A DNA stretch of 64,000 nucleotides from assembly GCA_964360145.1 (NCBI GenBank), contig CAYHWW010000002.1, positions 1 through 64,000 of the forward strand. Reading direction: 5' to 3'. Made by a program: the position numbers and the translations under genes. The notes under the pieces are model-generated. The model searched no databases and was not told the DNA's origin. It saw only the letters and a program-made list of their open reading frames with translations. Positions 55,538 through 63,441 of this stretch are shown here, one piece after another. The DNA is from CAYHWW01 sp964360145. Its GTDB lineage: Bacteria > Bdellovibrionota > UBA1018 > CAYHWW01. How positions within the stretch are numbered: position 1 is the stretch's first letter; each line of letters begins with the position of its first letter.

Positions 55538-56986
55538 TCACCAGTAGGCGTAGGGCATGGGCATCGCATAGGGAGCGTAGGTCGCCTGGTTGGGGGATGC
55601 GCCGTAGAAGTAGGATGCGCCGTAGCCCGTTGAGCCCTCGGAGGCGTCGTTGTACTCGCCGCGTGATGCGTTCTCGGACCAGTGGCGTTGGGCCATTTGG
55701 TCAGCGATGCCGCCGGAGCGTTCGCCGCGACGGCCCACTTCGGCACCGAGGAGGCGGTTGCCATCGAGGTACATGCGGGTGAATGGGCGCTCTTCGGCAT
55801 TGGCGCGGGTTTCGTGGCGGGCCATTTTGGCGACGTGACCCTTTTGGGCCAGCAGGCGTTCCACTTTCCGGCGGATTTGGCGGTAGTTGCGTCCATCGCG
55901 GTCTGGGTGTTCCGCGGCGAAGGCCAATTGCTCGAAGGCAAGGCGATCCACGGCCATAAGCGCACCGCGGGCCCCCAGGCGGCGAGCATCAGAGAGAAGG
56001 TGCTCGCGAAGGGTCAAGCGACGGCGGTCAAAGCGCACATCATCATCGTTCTCACCGGCTTCCAGATCATCCTTGATGGCATCAGAAAGTTTCATCAAAG
56101 CTTCGCCCACGCGACGCTTGTAGTCTGCGTTGTCTTCAGCGAAGGCCCAGAGCGCGTCACCTTTTTCGGTGGCCTCGGTCAGGTTATTCACGGCCATGTC
56201 CAGGATGCCATCGAACATAGTAGCGAGGCGCTTCTCTTCAAGGCGGTTGGCCACGGTCACCATGCCGGCGAAACCACGAAGCTCATTGATGGCGTCAGCA
56301 TCGCCTTCAGCGGCGCGGGCACAGATGCCTTCAAGCTGAGCCTTCTCTTCACGAGCGGCCTCTTCTGCTGCTTGGGCCGCGATTTCGGCGGCGCCCGTGT
56401 GGTGCACGAGGGTGCGCACGGTTGTGGGAGGCAAGGCTTCGCCGGTGCCGCTGGGGTCCATCTCAGTGCTCGCCACGCGGTGAACCACATCGCCGCTTTC
56501 AGTGAGGGAGTGGGTGGCCACAAGGGGGGCGATTTCGTTCAAGGGAGTACAGTTGCGCTCAGAGGGGTTCAGGCTCAGCTTGCAAGCGGTGGCGGGATTA
56601 GCGCCAAAGCACACCTCAGGGGTGACGACGTTGCCCGCGGCATCAATCTGGTTATGGGCTTCCACATGGAGGGGGTAGGCGTGGGCTTCAGCATCGTAGA
56701 TGTTTTCGGTGCCGGGGGCGCCCAGGGTGACATCGATCATGCTCTTACATTCATTGGGAACCCAGCCGCGCAGGCTCACGAAGCTAGTGCCATCGGGGCG
56801 CTGTTCGATGACCGCGCCGAAGCTGCGAACAAAATTTTGTATCTGAGAGGCAGGGATAATGCGCCGGTTGCCCACTTCAGTTTCTAGTGTGCCAAGGGTG
56901 GGAATATCCATCGCCAAACCCACTCGGGGGAGGAATGCCGCGGCGGACGTCAGGGCCACAATGAACTTCAAGCTTTTGGATTGCAT
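55538..56986 (-). CDS. Exported charged hypothetical protein
   Basis: 482 residues from ATG 56986, preceded by GAGGAG. Signal peptide with cleavage after LA at about 25. Residues 1-190 contain beta-rich sequence with several cysteines (CKSMID, CFGAN, CKLS, NCTPL). The rest is helical and highly charged (Asp/Glu/Arg/Ala), then a C-terminal Tyr/Pro/Met/Ala-rich tail (TYAPYAMPMPYAYW). No family recognised. Located between the glycine-zipper gene and the lysine operon, ending 6 bases from the former. Confidence 0.65.
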   Translation of the reverse strand: MQSKSLKFIVALTSAAAFLPRVGLAMDIPTLGTLETEVGNRRIIPASQIQNFVRSFGAVIEQRPDGTSFVSLRGWVPNECKSMIDVTLGAPGTENIYDAEAHAYPLHVEAHNQIDAAGNVVTPEVCFGANPATACKLSLNPSERNCTPLNEIAPLVATHSLTESGDVVHRVASTEMDPSGTGEALPPTTVRTLVHHTGAAEIAAQAAEEAAREEKAQLEGICARAAEGDADAINELRGFAGMVTVANRLEEKRLATMFDGILDMAVNNLTEATEKGDALWAFAEDNADYKRRVGEALMKLSDAIKDDLEAGENDDDVRFDRRRLTLREHLLSDARRLGARGALMAVDRLAFEQLAFAAEHPDRDGRNYRQIRRKVERLLAQKGHVAKMARHETRANAEERPFTRMYLDGNRLLGAEVGRRGERSGGIADQMAQRHWSENASRGEYNDASEGSTGYGASYFYGASPNQATYAPYAMPMPYAYW

Positions 56987-57187
56987 AGATACTCCTCTGG
57001 TTCTCAACTCAAAGCTACAAATTGCAATGCCAGGGCCAGGCCTCGATTTGATATTGATTAATAATTTCGACTAGTTACCGTGGCGACATTCCTCCTCCCC
57101 GTCCAAATCCTGACAGGGTGTCTAAAGGAAAGACGGTTTACCCATCCTCGCGGGCAATGTAAGACCCTCTGCGGAGGGAACAGAATC

Positions 57188-58237
57188 ATGAGACTTTTCG
57201 AGAGGATCCGCGCCGAAGGCTACGAACAGGTCGTGTTTTGCCACGACAAAGAAGTGGGCCTCAAGGCCATTGTGGCGATCCATGATTCTACCCTGGGCCC
57301 CGCCGTGGGCGGCTGCCGCATGTATCCTTATGCTTCCGAAGATGCGGCCCTGGAAGACGTGCTCCGTCTTTCTAAGGGCATGAGTTATAAATCCTCCATC
57401 AGTGGTCTCGGTTGGGGTGGCGGTAAAGCCGTCATCATCGGCGATTCAAAAAAAGATAAAACGCCGGGTCTACTCCGCCGCTTCGCCCAATTCGTTGACT
57501 CCCTGAGCGGTCGTTACATCACCGCCAAAGACGTGGGCATCAGCACGGATGATCTTAAAATCATGCGCGAAGTGAGCCGCCATGTCCTCGGCATGGATGG
57601 AGTGCCCGGTTCCAGTGGCGATCCCTCCGTTTTCACCGGCTGGGGCGTTTATAACGGCATGAAGGCCGCCGCCGCTCATCTTTGGGGCAGTGACTCTTTG
57701 AGGGGCAAGCGCATCGCTGTGCAGGGTTTGGGCAAGGTGAGCACCTATCTCATCACCCACCTGGTGAAAGAGGGCGCTGAAGTCATTGGTGCCGACGTGG
57801 ATCGTGACGCCGTGGCCCGGGCCCGGGACGAGTTTGGCGTGAAGATCGTCGATGCCGACCGTATCCTCTTTGAGGACTGTGACATTCTTTCCCCCAACGC
57901 CATGGGCGGCAGCATCACCAAAGACGTGGCGGCTCGCATCAAGTGCAAGATCGTGGCTGGTGGTGCCAACAACCAGCTCGCCACCCCGGAAGAGGGCTAT
58001 GCCCTCATGCAGCGGGGCATCGTTTATGCGCCCGACTACGCCATCAACGCCGGCGGCATCATGAACATCTACAATGAAATCGGTGGCTACGACGCGAAGA
58101 AGGCTTGGGACCATGTGGCCCAGATCCGTGGCACCGTGGCGCGAATTCTGGAGCGGGCGAAGACGGAGAAGTTGCCGCCCCACCTCATCGCCGATCGCAT
58201 GGCCGAGGAGCGCATCGCCAATGGCAAGCGGCGCTGA
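57188..58237 (+). CDS. Leucine/valine-type amino-acid dehydrogenase
   Basis: 349 residues. Glu/Leu/Phe/Val dehydrogenase family: catalytic-site GPAVGGCRMYPY, GLGWGGGKAVI with substrate lysine, NAD-binding VQGLGKVSTYL, and PDYAINAGGI. Length and GRYITAKDVG match leucine dehydrogenase rather than glutamate dehydrogenase. It heads the lysine-fermentation operon and overlaps kdd by 17 bases, so it may couple ammonia or 2-oxoacid with NADH turnover there. ATG 57188 with GGAGGGAA upstream. Confidence 0.85.
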   Translation: MRLFERIRAEGYEQVVFCHDKEVGLKAIVAIHDSTLGPAVGGCRMYPYASEDAALEDVLRLSKGMSYKSSISGLGWGGGKAVIIGDSKKDKTPGLLRRFAQFVDSLSGRYITAKDVGISTDDLKIMREVSRHVLGMDGVPGSSGDPSVFTGWGVYNGMKAAAAHLWGSDSLRGKRIAVQGLGKVSTYLITHLVKEGAEVIGADVDRDAVARARDEFGVKIVDADRILFEDCDILSPNAMGGSITKDVAARIKCKIVAGGANNQLATPEEGYALMQRGIVYAPDYAINAGGIMNIYNEIGGYDAKKAWDHVAQIRGTVARILERAKTEKLPPHLIADRMAEERIANGKRR

Positions 58238-59279
58238 TCGGTTCGGCACACATAGAGTAATGGTTCCCCGGGGTAGCCTGCCGCAGCAGGCACAGAAGCT
58301 ATCGCCCGCGCTTCCCATCCACGGCAATGAGATGCTCATCGAGGTTGAAGCGCTGAACATTGATTCGGCAAGCTTCCACCAGATTCGTGAGAGCTGTGGT
58401 GGCGACGTGGGGCTCATGGAGCACATGATCCGTGACATCGTGAAAGAGCGGGGCAAGCTGCAGAACCCCGTCACTGGCTCCGGTGGCATGCTCATCGGCA
58501 CCGTGAAAGAGGTGGGCTCGGAGTTTCTCGTGGAGCGTCCGGCATCCGAGCAGGTGGAGGTGGGCGACCGCATCGCCACGCTGGTGTCGCTGACTCTGAC
58601 GCCCCTCGTGATCCGTCGGGTGAAGAAGATCCACCTCGATAAAGACCGGGTGGACATCGAGGGCCACGCTATTTTGTTTCAGAGTGGCATTTACAGCAAA
58701 CTGCCATCGGACATCCCCGATGCGCTGGCACTTGCCATTCTCGACGTGGCGGGCGCCCCGGCCCAGACTCAAGCTCTATGCAAGCCTGGTCAGACCGTGG
58801 TGGTTCTGGGGGGCGCGGGCAAGTCCGGCATCCTTTGTTTATATGAGGCCAAGCGTGCGGTGGGGGCCGGGGGCCGCGTCATCGGTCTCGACTACAATGA
58901 AGCTGCCGCACGGACAATGAAGGGGTTTTCCTTTGTGGATGATGTCGCGGTAAGTGACGCCCGCAACGCCGTGGCCACCTGGCGCACGGTGAGTGAGCTC
59001 ACCGGGGGCAAGATGGCCGACGTGGTCATCAACGTCACCAATATCCCCGACACCGAGATGTCCTGCATTCTGGCAGCTAAGCCCGGGGGGCTGGCGTACT
59101 TTTTCAGCATGGCCACGAGCTTTACCAAGGCAGCCCTGGGGGCTGAGGGCGTGGGGGCCCACGTGGAGCTTATCATGGGCAACGGATACCGCCCCGGTCA
59201 TGCCGCGCTTTCCCTCGACATCCTGAGGCAATCGCGGGAGATTCGGGAACTATACGAGCGCAAGTATGGCCCATCTTGA
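58221..59279 (+). CDS. kdd: L-erythro-3,5-diaminohexanoate dehydrogenase
   Basis: 352 residues. Kdd oxidatively deaminates 3,5-diaminohexanoate (from lysine 5,6-aminomutase on beta-lysine) to 5-amino-3-oxohexanoate. Contains the Rossmann motif VLGGAGKSGIL and the family phrasing ILFQSGIYSKLP and IMGNGYRPGHAA. ATG at 58221 overlaps the previous gene by 17 bases; upstream alternative start rejected because it lies within another gene. Overlaps kamD by 14 bases. Identification is supported by direct neighbours KamD/KamE. Confidence 0.9.
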   Translation: MASGADRFGTHRVMVPRGSLPQQAQKLSPALPIHGNEMLIEVEALNIDSASFHQIRESCGGDVGLMEHMIRDIVKERGKLQNPVTGSGGMLIGTVKEVGSEFLVERPASEQVEVGDRIATLVSLTLTPLVIRRVKKIHLDKDRVDIEGHAILFQSGIYSKLPSDIPDALALAILDVAGAPAQTQALCKPGQTVVVLGGAGKSGILCLYEAKRAVGAGGRVIGLDYNEAAARTMKGFSFVDDVAVSDARNAVATWRTVSELTGGKMADVVINVTNIPDTEMSCILAAKPGGLAYFFSMATSFTKAALGAEGVGAHVELIMGNGYRPGHAALSLDILRQSREIRELYERKYGPS

Positions 59280-60831
59280 GCTAAAACATCAGACCATCAT
59301 CGAGTGTCGGCGCTTGGCGAATGAGATCGTCGCCAAGGTGAAGCCCGTTATCGACACACATACTACTGTCAGCATCGAGCGGGCGTCCCTGCGCCTCATC
59401 GGCGTCGAAGGCGCGCTGAGCCGTGAGGGGTTGTCCTACCCACTGGTGAACCACATCGTGGACCAGCTGCGGGAGGATCGGGCCCTGGCGAGTGGTGCCC
59501 TCTACTGGTTTGCCAACGCCATGATGCACACGGGTAAGTCAGTTGAAGACGTGTGCCGTGACATCACCGCGGGCGAGTTGCGTCTCGGCCAGCAGCCACG
59601 ATTACCCTTGGCTGAAGTGCGTAAAATCGCCGTCGATCTCTGCCGCAAGGGGCTCGACCGCGTGGCAGCTAAAAAAGAGCAGCGCAATGTGCTTCGCAAA
59701 AAACAGGGCGATCCCTTCGACATGACCTTCCAGGGTAGTCCCCTGATCTATGTCATCGTGGCGACGGGCAATATCTTTGAAGACGTGGCCCAAGGCAAGG
59801 CCGCCGCCCGGGCTGGCGCCGAGGCAATCGCCGTCATCCGCAGCACTGCTCAAAGTCTCCTCGACTATGTCCCCGAGGGCGCGACCACCGAAGGCTTCGG
59901 TGGCACCTACGCCACGCAAGAAAACTTTCGCATCATGCGAGCGGCACTGGACGAAGTCGGTGACGAAGTGGGGCGCTACATCCGCCTCACGAATTATTCC
60001 TCCGGGCTTTGCATGTCCGAGATCGCCGCCACGGCGGCGTTGGAGCGCCTGGACTTCCTGTTGAATGACGCCATGTACGGCATTCTCTTCCGCGACATCA
60101 ACATGAAGCGCACTCTCATCGACCAGCACTTCTCGCGTCTCATCATTTCCGCCGCGGATATCGTTATTCATACCGGGGAAGATAATTATCTCACCACCGC
60201 CGATGCGGTGGAAAATGGCCATCAGGTGCTGGCCTCCCAGTTCATCAATGAACGTTTTGCCGTGAACGCCCACATGCGTGAAGAGCAGATGGGCTTGGGC
60301 CACGCCGCGGAGATGAACCCCTGGCATCCCAATGTGTTGCTCCTCGAGATTGCCCGGGCGCAGATGACACGGGATATTTTCCCCAAGGCACCCATTAAGT
60401 TCATGCCGCCCACCCGCCACAAGGTCGGCGATATTTTCTTCAGTCACTTGATGGATGCCATGTTCAATCTCGTGGGATCCCTCACCAACCAGGGCATTCA
60501 GCTCCTGGGCATGCCCACCGAGGCCATGCATACGCCTCTGCTCATGGACCGCTGGATGAGTATTAAGAACGCCAAGTACGTCTTCGGCGCCACGAAAGAC
60601 CTGGGCAAAGAGATCACTTTCAAAAAAGATGGCGTGATCTCCAAGTGGGCCAATAAAGTATTGGATGACACCCTGACTCTCCTGCGTCGCATCGAGCGTG
60701 ACAGCTTATTCAAGGCAATCGAAGAGAAGGCTTTTGCCAACGTGTCCCGCAAACTCGATGGCGGCAAGGGCCTGGATGGTGTCGTGCTTCGGGACAAAGA
60801 TTATCTCAACCCTTTCTTTGAGCTCCTATGA
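59266..60831 (+). CDS. kamD: Lysine 5,6-aminomutase alpha subunit
   Basis: 521 residues, normal for KamD (about 516). Alpha subunit binds the substrate/PLP in the radical enzyme that moves the amino group of beta-lysine or D-lysine from C6 to C5. Distinct regions include RRLANEIVAKVKPVID, LRLGQQPRLPLAEVRKIAVD and MYGILFRDINMKRTLIDQ. Overlaps kdd by 14 and kamE by 4 bases, so the set is co-translated. Confidence 0.9.
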   Translation: MAHLELKHQTIIECRRLANEIVAKVKPVIDTHTTVSIERASLRLIGVEGALSREGLSYPLVNHIVDQLREDRALASGALYWFANAMMHTGKSVEDVCRDITAGELRLGQQPRLPLAEVRKIAVDLCRKGLDRVAAKKEQRNVLRKKQGDPFDMTFQGSPLIYVIVATGNIFEDVAQGKAAARAGAEAIAVIRSTAQSLLDYVPEGATTEGFGGTYATQENFRIMRAALDEVGDEVGRYIRLTNYSSGLCMSEIAATAALERLDFLLNDAMYGILFRDINMKRTLIDQHFSRLIISAADIVIHTGEDNYLTTADAVENGHQVLASQFINERFAVNAHMREEQMGLGHAAEMNPWHPNVLLLEIARAQMTRDIFPKAPIKFMPPTRHKVGDIFFSHLMDAMFNLVGSLTNQGIQLLGMPTEAMHTPLLMDRWMSIKNAKYVFGATKDLGKEITFKKDGVISKWANKVLDDTLTLLRRIERDSLFKAIEEKAFANVSRKLDGGKGLDGVVLRDKDYLNPFFELL

Positions 60832-61580
60832 AGACGGATCTAAAGGCCCTCAAGCCCTACGGCGACATGATGGGTGACGGCGTAGTGCAGCTTTCCTTTA
60901 CGTTGCCCGTGGAGCAAGGGCCCGAAGCCCGAGAGGCCGCCGTGCAGCTGGCTCAGAAGATGGGCCTCGATGAGGTGAAGATCGCCACCATGGAATCCGC
61001 CACCAGCGGCTTCGCCTTTTTTGTCATCTACGGGAAGATGAAGCACACCGTGGATTACACCGCGATCCGGGTGGTGAAGATCGAGGCGGCAAAGCGTTCA
61101 CGTGAGGAAATCGACGAGCTCATCAAAGAAAAATTGGGCCGCAAGGTCGTGATCCTCGGCGCCTGCACGGGCTACGACGCTCACACCGTGGGCATCGATG
61201 CTATCTTCAACATGAAAGGCTTCGCCGGTGACTACGGTCTCGAGCGCTACGAGTGGCTGGATGCCCGCAACCTGGGCGCCCAGGTGCTCAATGAAGAGCT
61301 TCTGAAAAAGGCCATTGAGGCCAAGGCCGACGCCATTCTCGTGTCGAAGATTGTCACCCAGCACAACATTCACATCACGGATCTGAAGGACCTCCTCGTT
61401 AAGGCCGAGCAGATGGGCTTGCGTGACAAGTTGGTGTTTGTGGCCGGCGGCCCTCGCCTCACCCACCAGATCGCCTTGGAGTGCGGCTTTGATGCGGGCT
61501 TTGGCGTGGGCACTAAACCTAGCGAAGTGGCGAGCTACGTTGTGGAAGAAGTTTTGAAGCGCAAAAAGGGTAGCGACTGA
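60828..61580 (+). CDS. kamE: Lysine 5,6-aminomutase beta subunit (B12- and PLP-linked)
   Basis: 250 residues. Cobalamin motif DxHxxG at 117-122 (D117, H119, G122; GYDAHTVGIDAIF). The lysine that holds PLP in the known beta subunit (11 residues after the axial histidine) is K130 in FNMKGFAGDYGLERYE, preserved here. The N-terminal part contacts the alpha subunit. Ends exactly where the MoxR start begins (TGATG). Confidence 0.93.
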   Translation: MKTDLKALKPYGDMMGDGVVQLSFTLPVEQGPEAREAAVQLAQKMGLDEVKIATMESATSGFAFFVIYGKMKHTVDYTAIRVVKIEAAKRSREEIDELIKEKLGRKVVILGACTGYDAHTVGIDAIFNMKGFAGDYGLERYEWLDARNLGAQVLNEELLKKAIEAKADAILVSKIVTQHNIHITDLKDLLVKAEQMGLRDKLVFVAGGPRLTHQIALECGFDAGFGVGTKPSEVASYVVEEVLKRKKGSD

Positions 61581-62470
61581 TGGCGAAGGGCGCTCAAACT
61601 CCCCAGCAAATTCTCGCCACGGTCCAGGGCAAGGGTGGCATCATCGGCCGTGGCGAAGAGGTGCGCAGGCTCGCCCTCATGTTGCTGGCCGGTCGCAATA
61701 TCCTCATCGAAGGCCCCGTGGGCGCGGGTAAAACCGCTTTGGCACAAGCCGTGGCCCATGCGTTGGGCCGCACCGTCATCCGAGTGGACGGCGACTCACG
61801 TTTTACGGAGCAGAAACTCACGGGCTGGTTCGACCCCGCCCAAGCTTTGAAAAAAGGCTTCAACGCCAGCACCTTCGTCGACGGCCCCCTGGTGGGCGCC
61901 ATGAAGGCGGGGGCAGTGCTTTTCATCAACGAGTTGAACCGCATGCCCGAGGCGGTGCAGAACGTGCTCCTTCCCGCCATTGATGAGGGCATTGTGCAGA
62001 TTCCGCAGCTGGGCCCGGTGCGTGCGAAGCCCGGTTTCCTCCTCATCGCAACTCAGAATCCGCGGGAATTCGTGGCCACCTCCCATCTGTCCGAAGCCCT
62101 CATGGATCGCATGGAGTGGTTGCCGCTCTCTTATCAATCCGCCGAGGAAGAGCGCACCATCGTGGAGACGCTCTCGGAGTTTTCCGAGAAACCCTACTTG
62201 GACATGGTCATCAGTCTCACGCGAATGACGCGTAATCACCCCAAAATCAAGCGTGGTGCTTCGGTGCGGGCGGCCATAGCCATCGCACGCATTTTGTCCG
62301 TCACGTTGACGGTCATGGGCAAAATCACGGATCAGGACTTTCTCGATGCGGTCATGGCGGCGCTGCCCACGCGCATCGAACTCTTTGGCTCTGAGTCAGA
62401 GGGTGGCACGGAAGCCATGGTGAAGAGTCTCGTCTTGGAGCTCATCGAGGAAGTAAAAAAAAAATCTTGA
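61580..62470 (+). CDS. MoxR-family AAA+ ATPase, putative aminomutase reactivase subunit
   Basis: 296 residues. MoxR domain: Walker A GPVGAGKT at about 45-52, GWFDPAQA, Walker B AVLFINELNR at 112-121, sensor-1 ATQNPR at 157-162. MoxR ATPases work with VWA proteins to remodel or activate metal/cofactor enzymes. It begins on the last base of kamE and precedes a VWA gene inside the lysine operon, so it may activate KamDE. It ends in a run of ten A shared with the next reading frame. Confidence 0.88.
   Translation: MAKGAQTPQQILATVQGKGGIIGRGEEVRRLALMLLAGRNILIEGPVGAGKTALAQAVAHALGRTVIRVDGDSRFTEQKLTGWFDPAQALKKGFNASTFVDGPLVGAMKAGAVLFINELNRMPEAVQNVLLPAIDEGIVQIPQLGPVRAKPGFLLIATQNPREFVATSHLSEALMDRMEWLPLSYQSAEEERTIVETLSEFSEKPYLDMVISLTRMTRNHPKIKRGASVRAAIAIARILSVTLTVMGKITDQDFLDAVMAALPTRIELFGSESEGGTEAMVKSLVLELIEEVKKKS
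62455..62464 (+). other. Ten-A slippery run at the MoxR/VWA junction
   Basis: Bases 62455-62464 are all A. In the MoxR frame they read AAA AAA AAA before TCT TGA; in the -1 frame the VWA frame is open through the same run. Slippage would make a MoxR-VWA fusion. No downstream pseudoknot established. Confidence 0.6.
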
Positions 62471-63408
62471 ATCCTCCTGAGGATCCGGGCTTCCTCGCCA
62501 CATTGGAGATCGCCGAGCAGCGCGGCCCCGAAAAAATCGAAGTGCGCTTCCTTTCGCCGGAGTTGCTTGCCGCTGGCGCTGATGAAGATATTTCGGGCTA
62601 TGATAAAAAGCCCAACTGGGACGTCGCGGTGCGCTATCAGGACCTGAAGCGTCTCTTGTCGTTGCCCGATGAGAAGAAAACCAAGCTGAAGGAGCGTGCC
62701 GTGCAAGGCATCATTGAGCGGGCCAAGGCGGCCATGGGCTCCGTCATCAAGCCGGAAAAGAAAGAACTTCTGTCCTGGCAGGAGTTCACGGCCAAGGGAG
62801 CCCACGGGGAGCTGGACGTCACGGCCACCCTGGACGAGATGGTGGGGCGCGGCGAGATCCTTGAGTCTCTGCGTTTCGAGGCCCGGGTGCAGAAGGACCG
62901 AGATGTGGTGGTGCTTCTCGATGCCAGTCTCAGCATGACCAGCGACAAGATGGCGCTGCTCGCGGTTGCCAGCGCGGTGGTCGCTCTTTGCGTGCCCTCC
63001 CGTCACCTCTGCCTTGTGTCATTTTCTTCACAGCCCCGCATGGTCAAGCGTTTCGACGAAGAGCTCTCCGTGAAGACGGTTGTGGAAAGAGTTTTAGAGA
63101 TTCCCACCCTGGGCCTCACGAACATCGAGGGTGCATTATTGGAGGCACTCAAAATACTCGATCGCGAAGGACGCCCCGGCGCCAACGTGATTTTGGTGGG
63201 CGATGGTAAGTACACCGAGGGGAAAGACCCATCATATCTCGGGGGGCGCTTCAAAAAACTCCACGCTTTGAAGCTGGGCCGGGATATCGCCGGTCGGGCG
63301 TTGTTGCAGGACCTGGTGCGCCAGGGCAACGGCCGCCTCTTCGAGGTGCGACGCATGCCCGAGCTTCCTCGGGTCATGTACGGAGCGTTGCGTTCCCTCC
63401 TGCGCTAA
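62467..63408 (+). CDS. VWA-domain protein, partner of MoxR ATPase
   Basis: 313 residues from a TTG at 62467 that overlaps the MoxR stop. The metal-ion-dependent adhesion site motif DxSxS is D152-A-S154-L-S156 (LLDASLSM). N-terminal region is helical and charged; C-terminal half is the VWA fold with IEGALLEALKIL and VILVGDGKYTEG. The nearest AGGAA (62448) is 14 bases from TTG, so initiation is weak and the run of A may help. It forms the known MoxR/VWA pair, here in the lysine operon. Confidence 0.83.
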   Translation: MNPPEDPGFLATLEIAEQRGPEKIEVRFLSPELLAAGADEDISGYDKKPNWDVAVRYQDLKRLLSLPDEKKTKLKERAVQGIIERAKAAMGSVIKPEKKELLSWQEFTAKGAHGELDVTATLDEMVGRGEILESLRFEARVQKDRDVVVLLDASLSMTSDKMALLAVASAVVALCVPSRHLCLVSFSSQPRMVKRFDEELSVKTVVERVLEIPTLGLTNIEGALLEALKILDREGRPGANVILVGDGKYTEGKDPSYLGGRFKKLHALKLGRDIAGRALLQDLVRQGNGRLFEVRRMPELPRVMYGALRSLLR

Positions 63409-63441
63409 GTTATTCATGCAAAGGCTCTAAGAGGGGAAATC

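Noticed and set aside
55682..56887. 401-codon forward open frame
   Set aside because: It is opposite the exported protein at 55538-56986, which has a ribosome-binding site and signal peptide; the forward translation has neither.
57470..58657. 395-codon reverse-strand open frame
   Set aside because: It spans antisense to two conserved genes (amino-acid dehydrogenase and kdd); no start signal or motif.
59602..60531. 309-codon reverse-strand open frame
   Set aside because: Antisense to kamD, no recognised domain.
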